Assembly: GCA_006226375.1 (NCBI GenBank)
Contig: SBHC01000010.1
Location: forward strand, 48,492 to 112,491
DNA from: Deltaproteobacteria bacterium
Lineage (GTDB): Bacteria > Myxococcota_C > UBA6777
Length of the DNA: 64,000 bases
Direction of reading: 5' to 3'
Shown piece by piece: positions 1-8,818 of the stretch; positions within the stretch are counted from its first letter, which is position 1, and each line of letters begins with the position of its first letter. The notes below the pieces were generated by a model. It did no database searches. It was not told where the DNA came from and saw only the letters and a program-made list of their open reading frames with translations. A program made the position numbers and the translations under genes.

Positions 1-888
1 ACCGGCTTCAATCAGATTCGTCAGTTGGTTGAGAAACTCGCCGCTGCATTGACGCAGAATGGACGATGCTTTGATGCCATACAGCAGACGAGATGACAGG
101 ATGAATGTCACAAGCTGCCACCCGGTGATGAGGAGTCCCAGGTTGGGTCCAAACCGTTTGGTGTTTTCGGGGAGAGCAGCGCGAAGCATCGCAAGACGCC
201 CTCCCCTCTTAAGCACCTTTCGAGCTTTAAACATCGACTCTCCGCCCAAAGCATCAACCGCCAGATCGATGTCGCTGAGAACCTCATCAAAGTTCTCTTG
301 GGTGTAATCAATCACCTGGTCGGCCCCCAAGGACTTCACAAGCTCAATGTTCCGTCCGCTGCAGGTGGTAATAACATAGGCGCCGAGATGTTTGGCAAGC
401 TGGATAGCTATCGAACCGACACCTCCAGAGCCAGCCTGAATCAGGACCTTCTGACCAGGCTGAAGGTTGCCTTTGACAACCAGAGATTCCCACGCCGTTA
501 ACCCAACCAAAGGGATGGAAGCCGCTTCGTAGTGGCTGATGTTCTTGGGCTTCAGAGCGACCGCATCTTCATCGATCGCAACCCACTCTGCATAAGTACC
601 TGAGCGGCGATGTGTGGGGGAGCTATACACTTCATCCCCCGGCTTAAACTTCGTTACGCTGCTCCCAACTTCAGCGACCACACCGGACACATCCATACCG
701 AGGACCCAAGGGAGCTTGTACCGAATGGCGCCTCGTTGACCACCGCTTCGAATCTTCCAGTCCACAGGGTTTACGCTGGAGGCATGGACCTCAATCAAGA
801 CATCACGAGGTCCAACGGAGGGACGGGAGAACTCCTCCACCTGAAACACATTGGGGGCACCATACGAACGAATGATCGCTGCTTTCAT
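1..888 (-). CDS. NAD(P)-dependent quinone oxidoreductase-like MDR enzyme (3' end outside window)
   Basis: Read on the minus strand from ATG at 888, the frame stays open for 296 codons to the window edge, so the C-terminus is missing. The protein begins MKAAIIRSYGAPNVF, then has the GroES-like half (VLGMDVSGVVAEVGSSVTKFKPGDEVY) and the Rossmann glycine motif Q-A-G-S-G-G-V-G-S-I-A near residue 150. These are typical of zinc-independent quinone oxidoreductases in the medium-chain dehydrogenase superfamily; I see no structural zinc cysteine cluster. Family role: NADPH-dependent reduction of quinones or enones in the cytosol; substrate unknown. A Shine-Dalgarno AGGAAAA precedes the ATG. It is the last gene of the leftmost minus-strand run, 89 bp after the SGNH gene. 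Confidence 0.85.
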   Translation of the reverse strand, partial: MKAAIIRSYGAPNVFQVEEFSRPSVGPRDVLIEVHASSVNPVDWKIRSGGQRGAIRYKLPWVLGMDVSGVVAEVGSSVTKFKPGDEVYSSPTHRRSGTYAEWVAIDEDAVALKPKNISHYEAASIPLVGLTAWESLVVKGNLQPGQKVLIQAGSGGVGSIAIQLAKHLGAYVITTCSGRNIELVKSLGADQVIDYTQENFDEVLSDIDLAVDALGGESMFKARKVLKRGGRLAMLRAALPENTKRFGPNLGLLITGWQLVTFILSSRLLYGIKASSILRQCSGEFLNQLTNLIEAG

Positions 889-977
889 CCACATTTTCCT
901 TTTTCGTTACGAAACGACAGAGCCAAGTCGAGACCACAATGTGCCCCACAACCGAATACTTCTGAAACTTCACGTTG

Positions 978-1838
978 TCAATGATGCTGAATCTGCTTCC
1001 AGACAGCCAACGTCATACGCCTCTGACCACGGGCGTTGAGGTGCGACGGGTCAAACCAGGGGTTCTTCTGCCAACGCAACTTGAGCTTCAACAACGAATG
1101 CACCCCTTTCTGTTTGTTGAGAGCCTCAAACGAAGCAAAGGCCTTCCTGTATTGCTCCATCTTAAGCAACTTGTTGTGGAGAATGGGAGCAACAGGAAAA
1201 CGCAGCAACATCAACGTGCAACCTTTCTTTCGGAGACGCTGAATCGCCAAATGGAAGAGAGTTTGGTTGGTAAGATAAGGCAATCTGTTCGGCTCCAAGG
1301 GACGGTTTTTGGGTTCAGGTACAGCATACTTCAGGTAATGCGCCACATTCGTCATGTGAGGCTCTGTGGGATACACAGGAGCACGTCGGTGGGCCACCGT
1401 ACGCAGAGGGTTTCGGTTCCACTTGAGAATGGAAAACAGGTGAGACCAAGAAGCTCCATGCAGTTGAAGAATGCGCATCGCAGAGAAGGACAAGCCGCTC
1501 CGTTCAAAGCGCTTCTTCCCCTGCATAATGGGAAAGCTCACACCCAACAACACAAGACTGTTGTGGGGGATTTGCTCCACAACATAGTGAAGGTCATACA
1601 CTCCAGCTCCTGGGTAGGCATAGCTTATCACATGTCGTCCTGAGAGCCTTCGTAATTGCACAAGGTCAAGACCTCTGTAGGTTCGAGAGTCTCCCCAAAC
1701 GTAGATGGCCTGTTTGGGTTTCTTGATGTCCCACAAGCTCCAGGTATGAGTGACACGCTCCAATCCTTCGTGCAAAAGCACAAAACTCCCGGAAAACAAG
1801 AGAAGAAACCCAAGCGCTCGTGAGAGAAAGCGAGTCAT
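978..1838 (-). CDS. AlgJ/DltD-like SGNH acyltransfer partner of MBOAT
   Basis: 286 residues with an N-terminal membrane anchor (residues about 7-24). It then shows an SGNH-type block I (W-G-D-S-R-T-Y-R-G-L-D-L, near residue 50) and a C-terminal D-x-x-H block (F-D-P-S-H-L-N-A-R-G, near residue 265), the Ser and Asp/His positions expected for SGNH hydrolases and acyltransferases. The start lies 9 bp after the stop of the MBOAT gene, so the two are co-transcribed. In known MBOAT/SGNH pairs (AlgI/AlgJ, DltB/DltD) the MBOAT protein moves an acyl group across the membrane and the SGNH partner passes it to a polysaccharide. That role is inferred here; the acceptor polymer is not in the window. Confidence 0.72.
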   Translation of the reverse strand: MTRFLSRALGFLLLFSGSFVLLHEGLERVTHTWSLWDIKKPKQAIYVWGDSRTYRGLDLVQLRRLSGRHVISYAYPGAGVYDLHYVVEQIPHNSLVLLGVSFPIMQGKKRFERSGLSFSAMRILQLHGASWSHLFSILKWNRNPLRTVAHRRAPVYPTEPHMTNVAHYLKYAVPEPKNRPLEPNRLPYLTNQTLFHLAIQRLRKKGCTLMLLRFPVAPILHNKLLKMEQYRKAFASFEALNKQKGVHSLLKLKLRWQKNPWFDPSHLNARGQRRMTLAVWKQIQHH

Positions 1839-1847
1839 ACGCCCGAC

Positions 1848-3278
1848 CTAGAATTGGAAGTAAAAGAAGGGCTCTTTCTGGAAAGCACCCCAAAAGAAAA
1901 GAAGCAACAACGCAAGCAAGTACGTACACCAGCGCAACACAACGGGCCACCGGGCGAAAGCTTCTTCTGTGTCAACGTTGTCTGTCCAGGCATCAAAAAC
2001 CCACAAGCCTAGAATGGAGAGGCAACTTAACACAAAGGGAAGAGAGTAGAGCCTTGTGATCGCTTCCATCCAGGCCTTCAGGCTCCAATCGTCAAACAGA
2101 TGAAAGAGTATGTACATCGCAACATCAAGGTTATCCGCCCGAAAGAACACCCAACCCAAACAGACCAACACAAAGGTAACGAAGACTTGAAACACCCGGA
2201 CAGTCCGAGGGAATCTATCAAGTCCGATGAGCGCAGAGAAGCGCTGCCGAAGCCCTTGGGTTGCATGCCCTACAATCATGAACATACCGTGCAAGACACC
2301 CCAGATCACGAAGGTCCATTTGGCACCGTGCCACAAGCCACTCAGAGCAAAGACCACAAACAAGTTGAAATACAACCGCCGAACATGGACCCGATTCCCG
2401 CCCAATGAGATGTAGACATAGTCCCGAAACCACGTGGATAACGTGATGTGCCAACGTCGCCAGAACTCCGCGACAGACGTGGCCAAATAGGGCCGGTTAA
2501 AATTAATGGTGAGGCGAACTCCCAATGTGCTGGCAGCTCCGATTGCAATGAGCGAATAACCAGCAAAGTCACTGTAGATCTGAAAGGCAAACAACATCGT
2601 TGCCAGAACAAGGGAAGGACTCTCCACCATCGCCACCGACTTGAAGATGGGATTGACGACCACTCCAATCTGGTCAGCGATGAAGATCTTCAAAAAGAAC
2701 CCCGCCAACATAAGCCGCAAGCCTCTTCGGGCCAGGTTCGCATCCCAACCTCGAAACACCTTAAGCTGCGGTAAGATCCGAGACGCTCGCTCAATCGGCC
2801 CAGCGACAAGCTGAGGAAAAAACGAGATATAGAGCGCAAAACGCCCCAAGTCACGAGTAGCCGGAATATCACCTCGGTAAACATCAATCGTATAGCTCAA
2901 AGCCTGAAAGGTATAAAACGATATCCCTACAGGGAGAACCCACTTCCAAACAGGAAGAGACCACGGCGTCCAAGCGTTCCATGTGTGGATGGCAAACGCC
3001 AGATACTTAAAGCATAGCAGCAAACTGAGTTGAAGACTGATGGACAAGGCAAGCCAGCGAGCTTTGTCCTCTGGCAAAGACTGCTCAATCTTAAGGCCAA
3101 ATCCATAGCTGAGAAGGGTCGAGGACGCTAGCAAAATAGCATAAGCGGGATAGGATCCCATGTAAAAAACATAGCTGGCCAAAAGAAGCCAGACCCATCG
3201 GAACCGCTCTGGGAGTTTGTGGTGTACCACGAACACCACAACAAAGAAGAATAGAAAGCTCCACGACTTGAACGACAT
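1848..3278 (-). CDS. MBOAT family membrane-bound O-acyltransferase (AlgI/DltB-like)
   Basis: 476 residues, strongly hydrophobic with about ten membrane segments. The MBOAT signature is clear: EFWRRWHITLSTWFRDYVYI followed by L-G-G-N-R, and S-G-L-W-H-G-A-K-W with the catalytic histidine at about residue 317. These are the diagnostic motifs of AlgI and DltB, which transfer acetyl or other acyl groups to extracytoplasmic polymers. It is first in the run and is followed after 9 bp by its SGNH partner. Upstream is a 346 bp divergent spacer. Length and motif spacing are normal, so it looks intact. Confidence 0.93.
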   Translation of the reverse strand: MSFKSWSFLFFFVVVFVVHHKLPERFRWVWLLLASYVFYMGSYPAYAILLASSTLLSYGFGLKIEQSLPEDKARWLALSISLQLSLLLCFKYLAFAIHTWNAWTPWSLPVWKWVLPVGISFYTFQALSYTIDVYRGDIPATRDLGRFALYISFFPQLVAGPIERASRILPQLKVFRGWDANLARRGLRLMLAGFFLKIFIADQIGVVVNPIFKSVAMVESPSLVLATMLFAFQIYSDFAGYSLIAIGAASTLGVRLTINFNRPYLATSVAEFWRRWHITLSTWFRDYVYISLGGNRVHVRRLYFNLFVVFALSGLWHGAKWTFVIWGVLHGMFMIVGHATQGLRQRFSALIGLDRFPRTVRVFQVFVTFVLVCLGWVFFRADNLDVAMYILFHLFDDWSLKAWMEAITRLYSLPFVLSCLSILGLWVFDAWTDNVDTEEAFARWPVVLRWCTYLLALLLLFFWGAFQKEPFFYFQF

Positions 3279-3624
3279 AGGCTCAACAGCTCAACTTTCG
3301 AAAACGACAGGGGGTTGGAAGAGAACCTTCGCAACAGAGAGGCAAACCTAGCACCATCCCTCAACACCGTCAATCGCTTGCCTGCAACCAGAAGGACCTC
3401 ACCCAACAACACGACGACATCAAGATGGACCCAAAGAAAACAAGAGAAAAAGCTTCAACGCTCCCCACGTCCAACCATGCAGAATGCTCCCCCAGACAAA
3501 CAGAACGACTTCTCTTTGCTCCATGGATTGTGTATGGTTTGAACTTAAGCACGCAGAAATGGAAGAAAGTTGGAGACATTACTTTTTTCCGGCACAAACA
3601 GACTACAAATGATACGAGACACAC
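3279..3624. other. Divergent intergenic spacer, no gene seen
   Basis: This stretch separates the minus-strand MBOAT operon from the plus-strand MopE/beta-propeller gene. Reading frames here show no recognisable protein or good ribosome-binding site. It must contain the two promoters, but I cannot pick a convincing -35/-10 pair by eye. Confidence 0.5.
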
Positions 3625-5307
3625 ATGGAAAATGCTCCTGAACGTTCGAAGAAGCGACGAAGTTGGCCCTGGTTGCTGTTGTTGTTGCTGTTGCTGTTAC
3701 TGCTCTTGGGACTCTGGAGGTTGCGTTGCAGTTCCAGTCTAGCACCTCCTTCAACCTCCCAGCAGGCCAACCCAAGCAAGACTTCAAAACCAACAAAGCG
3801 CCCATGCCTCTCTCCCACACCCGAAGTTTGCGATGGGAAAGACAATGACTGCGATGGTCAAATGGATGAAGGGTTTCAACTGGCCTGTCAGCCTTGTGAG
3901 AAAAAGGTAACCCCACAATCAAAGCATTGCATTCAGGCTCAAGTGATTGGAGGCTCCTGGTTTGCAGGGAAGGCTAGAAATCTCACATTGGGCAATGATC
4001 ATGGCATCACGCTACCTCTACAACCCAAGCGTAACTTGTATATCTACATCGCAAACTCAAGAGAAGGTACGATCAGCAAGTTGCGCATACAGGACGGCGT
4101 TGAAGTAGGCCGCTTCTATGTGGGAGACAACCCTTCCCGAACCGCCGTTGATAGCGATGGAAATGCATGGGTTGCGATGCGGGGGAGAACCTCAGACAAA
4201 GGTAGAGGAAAACAGTTGGAGAACGTAGTCAAAATTGATGGTTCTTGCACCCCCACCATTCGCCCGCCTCAAGCAACAAGGGAGTGTATCCTCCTGGACA
4301 TCCCTAACGTTGGCAACTTGCTACGAGGAATTGCAGTGGATGCCACAGGCGAAGTTTGGGTGGGGTCTTTTGCTGCGTCGGAAGTGCTCCATCTGGACGG
4401 TCGCACAGGCGAGATACGTCGACGCATCTCTCTCCCTGATAACGCTGGCCCCTACGGCCTTGCCGTGGATGAAAAAGGTTTTGTCTGGGTCGCTTCACGA
4501 AGGGGCAAAGCTGCCGTCTTGCGGATAGACCCACTGACCTACCAGGTAGATCGCAAAGTGATGCTATCCCAGATACGGAACAATTGGCCTTATGGCATCG
4601 CTTCGGATGGCAAGGGCTCTTTGTGGTTTGGCTCCAATGGACCTATGATTCTACAACTCGACGGTGCCACAGGGACGCTCAAGCGGTCCATCGTTGTGGG
4701 AGGACAAACACGAGGCGTTGCTGTCGACCATCGAGGCTGGCTGTGGGTGGCAGACTCTCGAAAGAACAAGGTACACAAAGTCTCGTTGACTCGGGGAGAA
4801 ACAGTAGGCTCCTACGAGGTGGGTCGCTCTCCAGTGGGCGTTGCTGTCGACCATGACGGCGCCATTTGGGCTGTGAACCTGATGTCCCATGACGCAACCA
4901 AGCTATCAGTACAAGGCCAAACACTTGGCACCTACCCTGTTGGAAAGTACCCTTACACATACAGTGACATGACAGGCTCTGCCTATCACGTGTTCCGTAC
5001 ATTACGAGGAGTGTTCCGAGGTCGTTACACGACAGGTTGGAAAGGAGCGAGGTGGCGTTCGCTCTCATGGAAAGGTTCGCTCGCTCCGAACGCAGGGCTT
5101 CGAATCCGGGCTCGCGCCGCTGACGACAAAAAGCTTCTCAACAAACAACCATGGACCCTTTTGAAGTTCAACAAGCAGCAGGCTGTATTGCCGCTTCGTG
5201 GTGCAATGATTGAATTGGAAGTCGAGATGCATACATCGCAGCGCAACCGCCTCTCTTTCCTCGACGCTCTCACTCTTGTGCTACATCCCAAGCCTTCAAC
5301 AAGATAG
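3625..5307 (+). CDS. Membrane-anchored MopE-motif protein with NHL/virginiamycin-lyase-like beta-propeller
   Basis: 560 residues. A basic N-terminus is followed by a long leucine run (residues about 15-33, coded by a monotonous gtt/ctg tract) acting as membrane anchor. Residues about 65-82 carry one MopE-like motif (P-E-V-C-D-G-K-D-N-D-C-D-G-Q), a metal-binding-looking acidic Cys motif common in Myxococcota surface proteins. The rest is a repeat propeller with blades of the form G-x-x-x-A-V-D-x-x-G-x-x-W-V-A, as in virginiamycin B lyase/SMP-30/NHL folds. Extracytoplasmic binding or scaffolding is likely, enzymatic function unproven. Its stop overlaps the AGGA of the next gene, so the two are one operon. 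Confidence 0.75.
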   Translation: MENAPERSKKRRSWPWLLLLLLLLLLLLGLWRLRCSSSLAPPSTSQQANPSKTSKPTKRPCLSPTPEVCDGKDNDCDGQMDEGFQLACQPCEKKVTPQSKHCIQAQVIGGSWFAGKARNLTLGNDHGITLPLQPKRNLYIYIANSREGTISKLRIQDGVEVGRFYVGDNPSRTAVDSDGNAWVAMRGRTSDKGRGKQLENVVKIDGSCTPTIRPPQATRECILLDIPNVGNLLRGIAVDATGEVWVGSFAASEVLHLDGRTGEIRRRISLPDNAGPYGLAVDEKGFVWVASRRGKAAVLRIDPLTYQVDRKVMLSQIRNNWPYGIASDGKGSLWFGSNGPMILQLDGATGTLKRSIVVGGQTRGVAVDHRGWLWVADSRKNKVHKVSLTRGETVGSYEVGRSPVGVAVDHDGAIWAVNLMSHDATKLSVQGQTLGTYPVGKYPYTYSDMTGSAYHVFRTLRGVFRGRYTTGWKGARWRSLSWKGSLAPNAGLRIRARAADDKKLLNKQPWTLLKFNKQQAVLPLRGAMIELEVEMHTSQRNRLSFLDALTLVLHPKPSTR

Positions 5308-5317
5308 GACATTGAGC

Positions 5318-8300
5318 ATGAATACCTCAACATTCACTCGCCTCTTCCTGACCATCCTGTTGTGGTTGAGTAGCACGTCGCTAGCATGGTCTGTCCCCGC
5401 TGAAATCGTATTGCTACTAGACACTTCCAGCAGCATGAAAGAAACACTTCCAGGCACATCCATGCGAAAGATTGATGTGGCCAAAGCGTTGGCGCAGCGA
5501 ATCGCTCAGACCGCCCAAAAGGCCAGACATCGTGTTGGGCTTTATCGCTTTCGACAGCAAGACTCCGTGGTCAACACGGGCATGGGCAAAAAAACGATCG
5601 TTTCGGAAGACCCCAAACAATGCGAACGAGTGGGCGACCTTCTTGTCGGTGTTGGACATGATACAGCGAGTGAGATCCAGCGTTGGACGGATGGAAAACA
5701 CGGACCCGGGCAACAAGAAATACAAGCGTTGGGGCACTCGCCTCTGTTGGACTCTGTTCGGCTGATCGTTCGCTACATTCGAGCACGACGAATGTTCGCG
5801 CCACAGCAAAACTGTGTCAACGCATGGATTGTAATCTTGACGGATGGAAAAGACACCTGTTCTTCCGGTGGTGCGCGCTTACAAGCATTGCAAGAGCTAC
5901 GGGATGTAGCTCAAAAAGAAGACATCCGAACGTTGATACTCTCGTTCCAAAGTTCCACCCAACTCACCCGTACCATCGCACAAATGGGACGCGAGGACCG
6001 CTCACAAGGCAAGGTATTTGGTGCCCATGAACAAGAAGCATTCCTAAAGGTCCTTTCACGTATCGAAGGACGCCTCGCTCCAGAAGCATGTCTGCTTTCC
6101 GGCGTTGCGCCTCAACGCATCGGCCTCCCCCAATCTACGCAGGGAGTCGGCGCGAAACAACCGCAAGGATGTACAGGTTGCAACACAACCCAAACCCCAC
6201 CGACAAGCCCTCCCCTCTGGTTATGTTTCCTGACGTTCTGGGGCCTCTTGTTCATCCGTCGGCGAAAAAAGTGCCATCACAACGTCAAGGCAATAACATC
6301 AAGCGTTGCGAAGACCTATCAAAGAGAATCCTACCATCGAAACAGATGTCAACTTGTGCTCTTGTTCGGTTTTCTCGTTGGGTTGGTATGTACTGGGTGC
6401 TCTCTTCGAGGATGCAGTCACTCCCCCAAGGCACCCACCGACAGTTTGATGGAAGCAGGCCCACCTCTTCAAGATCCAGCCAAGCGGGTCGCTGACAAGC
6501 AAAAACTTCAAGAAACAATGATACAAGCGGTGGAGACACTGCGACGAAAGAAGCTGCAGCCGCTCCTTCGTCCTGCCGACATCTTCAACCGCTGGGGTGC
6601 CAAGCATGCATCTGTGGGCAAAGCAAAAGCTTGTCAGCGCCTGGTCCATTCGATGGGGTTTGTTCCTTATCCAGGAGTTCAACAAGGTGTCATTGGGTGC
6701 TTGGCCACTCGTCGATGCAACGTATGGGATCGCGCGCTCGTGCTGCAGGCTTGCCTAAAGCACCATGGACTCTCCGCGACTCTACAAAAGTGTCGATACA
6801 ATCAGCTCCGTCCAAAGGATCGCAACCAACTATTGAAAGCTGCAGGAACGCAAGGAGAAGAGCCCTCAACGCAAGCGATTGTAGCCAAGCTCAACCAGAT
6901 TTTTGTGCAAATCTTAAAGCCGACAGCCCAACAAGAGAAGACGCTCAACCAAGTCGTGAAGTCTATGGAGAAGCTAACAGCGTCTGTGGTGAAGAGTAAC
7001 ATACGTTCCGTAGTAGAAAAGCTACAACCAAGGCTCAAGATCAACGCAGCGAAAGCACAAAAATGGGTCCAGCAACAATGGACCCGACAAGTCCGTGATC
7101 ATCTTGTTGTACAAACACCCAAAGGGTCCTACGACCCGGTTCTCGCTCAAGCTCCTTCGTGTACCCTTGAGGTTGGAGACCTGACCCAACAAGCGCTCAA
7201 GATGAAAGCTGAGCTATGGGTTCGCTATGTCGCCCACGGCAAATGGTCCCGGAAGCTAACACGAGTCGGCCAGTTGGAATGGTTTCCCTACCAACAAGGG
7301 ATGAAGCCTCTGCACCTTGCGATAGTAGACTCTTCAACGTCATCGATGCCCAAGGGGCTTCCACCGGCAGCCCGTTCTGGGTGTCTGAAAGGAATGTTTG
7401 CGATAGGCAAGCAGGCAAGCACGAGCCAAACCTTTCCGATCCTATCCGCCGATGAAGCAACATGTGGCTCCAACACAATCCCTCCTCAGCCAGGGCGGGT
7501 GTTGGCTCAAGTGATCTTGCGTTCTTCAGTGCGGTGGAAAGGTCGATGGATGTGGCCTTTGGACCGAGTCTTACTGGATCGGTTTGGGTACGTCAGAGAT
7601 CGAAGGTATGGTTTGCAAAGCGGACCGATGTACTCTGCCAAGACAGCCCGACATTTGCTCCCCATGAAGGTCACCCTCTGGGTAGGACAAGGCACTCCCA
7701 CGCAAGCCACAATCCTCGATCAGCTCTTGGCGAGTCTGTCCAAGCGTCGTCAGTTTTGGAAGCAGGCTCTCTCTCACAATCTGCGGGATCAAAACCCCTC
7801 ATCTGCTCGTTCTTCTCCACCCCCCTTACCCTGGGCAACGCTGGGACTTGTCCGGCGCTTGTTACCACAATTCGTCCCCAAAGGGATGTGGGTTCTTCAG
7901 CCACGACCCTGGCGTTTTTCCACGGTGCTTCGGCGAGGCTTTCAGACTCAATCCAAGCGATTGGTCGTTGCTGACCAGACACTGTTCGACATCATTGACT
8001 GGCCGCTATGGGTTGTCCCACCGTCATCCCAAGCGCAGTCGGCAGAGACACGATTGCGTGCCAACCTGAGCGTTGGAGTTCTGTTGACCGAAGCCGAACG
8101 TATGGCTGCCGTTATGTACACAGGAACAACCCGTATCCTCAATACATCAGCTATGTTTCGAAACTCCCGAGCAGAACGTTGGCTTCCCTTCCCTCCTCCC
8201 AGTCAGATAGCACGACAGCTGCCTGTAGCAGTGATCGAAGCGGGCAGGCAGCGACGTCGCAACCGAGAGATTCTCCTCATGACGCCAGGACCTATGTCGT

Positions 8301-8812
8301 TCCTTGGGGAGGACCTCATCGCGTGGTGGCGCATAAACCGCGATACAGGAATGGCACTCGGCGAGATTCGCTATGACGGAACTTTCTATGGAGGAATTGC
8401 TGTTGCGAAAGCGGTCTCCTCGTTCAACGAATGCCTGGCAACCCAAGCGGTTCTGGCTCTTCGGGGTGCACGACTTCACCCCCAAGTCAAATGCTGTATG
8501 GTTCACGCCGCCAAAACATGGTTGGAAGAGAGCGTTGACGAAATTGTGGGCGGAGCCGTAGACAGCGCAGCGGTGAAGTTTCTCGCTGGCGTACGAGTTG
8601 GAAAACGTATGTTCCGCGCAGCTTACAAGCTACGAGACTTACAGCAGCAAGGGGAGGGACTGGAACAGATCAAAAAGATCATCAACGGAGACCAATCCGC
8701 AGCGCCACCTTGCGTGAAGCTTATCCGCGACCCCAAAGGAACAGGAGGCGGCGTCAAACCGCTCGAACTCCCCGATGACTTTGTCTACCAAGGACAGAGT
8801 GGAGCAAAGTAA
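5318..8812 (+). CDS. Secreted von Willebrand A protein with MYXO-CTERM-like tail, continuing in frame into a lipoprotein-like transglutaminase-fold half
   Basis: The start is set at the ATG with AGGA 8 bases upstream (overlapping the previous stop) and a signal peptide (residues 1-25). Residues about 29-285 form a vWA domain with the MIDAS D-T-S-S-S at 35-39 and I-V-I-L-T-D-G-K-D. Residues about 283-319 (G-C-T-G-C, a hydrophobic stretch, then R-R-R-K-K) look like a MYXO-CTERM sorting tail, which is normally terminal. The frame nevertheless continues. A second hydrophobic segment with T-G-C (about 347-362) resembles a lipoprotein signal; an in-frame GTG lies at 6356. After it, a C-x-x-W-D-R-A-L-V-L-Q-A-C-L-K stretch recalls a transglutaminase-like core. 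About 800 further residues are unrecognised. The reading may be one 1,164-residue protein or two adjacent genes. Confidence 0.65.
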   Translation: MNTSTFTRLFLTILLWLSSTSLAWSVPAEIVLLLDTSSSMKETLPGTSMRKIDVAKALAQRIAQTAQKARHRVGLYRFRQQDSVVNTGMGKKTIVSEDPKQCERVGDLLVGVGHDTASEIQRWTDGKHGPGQQEIQALGHSPLLDSVRLIVRYIRARRMFAPQQNCVNAWIVILTDGKDTCSSGGARLQALQELRDVAQKEDIRTLILSFQSSTQLTRTIAQMGREDRSQGKVFGAHEQEAFLKVLSRIEGRLAPEACLLSGVAPQRIGLPQSTQGVGAKQPQGCTGCNTTQTPPTSPPLWLCFLTFWGLLFIRRRKKCHHNVKAITSSVAKTYQRESYHRNRCQLVLLFGFLVGLVCTGCSLRGCSHSPKAPTDSLMEAGPPLQDPAKRVADKQKLQETMIQAVETLRRKKLQPLLRPADIFNRWGAKHASVGKAKACQRLVHSMGFVPYPGVQQGVIGCLATRRCNVWDRALVLQACLKHHGLSATLQKCRYNQLRPKDRNQLLKAAGTQGEEPSTQAIVAKLNQIFVQILKPTAQQEKTLNQVVKSMEKLTASVVKSNIRSVVEKLQPRLKINAAKAQKWVQQQWTRQVRDHLVVQTPKGSYDPVLAQAPSCTLEVGDLTQQALKMKAELWVRYVAHGKWSRKLTRVGQLEWFPYQQGMKPLHLAIVDSSTSSMPKGLPPAARSGCLKGMFAIGKQASTSQTFPILSADEATCGSNTIPPQPGRVLAQVILRSSVRWKGRWMWPLDRVLLDRFGYVRDRRYGLQSGPMYSAKTARHLLPMKVTLWVGQGTPTQATILDQLLASLSKRRQFWKQALSHNLRDQNPSSARSSPPPLPWATLGLVRRLLPQFVPKGMWVLQPRPWRFSTVLRRGFQTQSKRLVVADQTLFDIIDWPLWVVPPSSQAQSAETRLRANLSVGVLLTEAERMAAVMYTGTTRILNTSAMFRNSRAERWLPFPPPSQIARQLPVAVIEAGRQRRRNREILLMTPGPMSFLGEDLIAWWRINRDTGMALGEIRYDGTFYGGIAVAKAVSSFNECLATQAVLALRGARLHPQVKCCMVHAAKTWLEESVDEIVGGAVDSAAVKFLAGVRVGKRMFRAAYKLRDLQQQGEGLEQIKKIINGDQSAAPPCVKLIRDPKGTGGGVKPLELPDDFVYQGQSGAK

Positions 8813-8818
8813 TCCACA

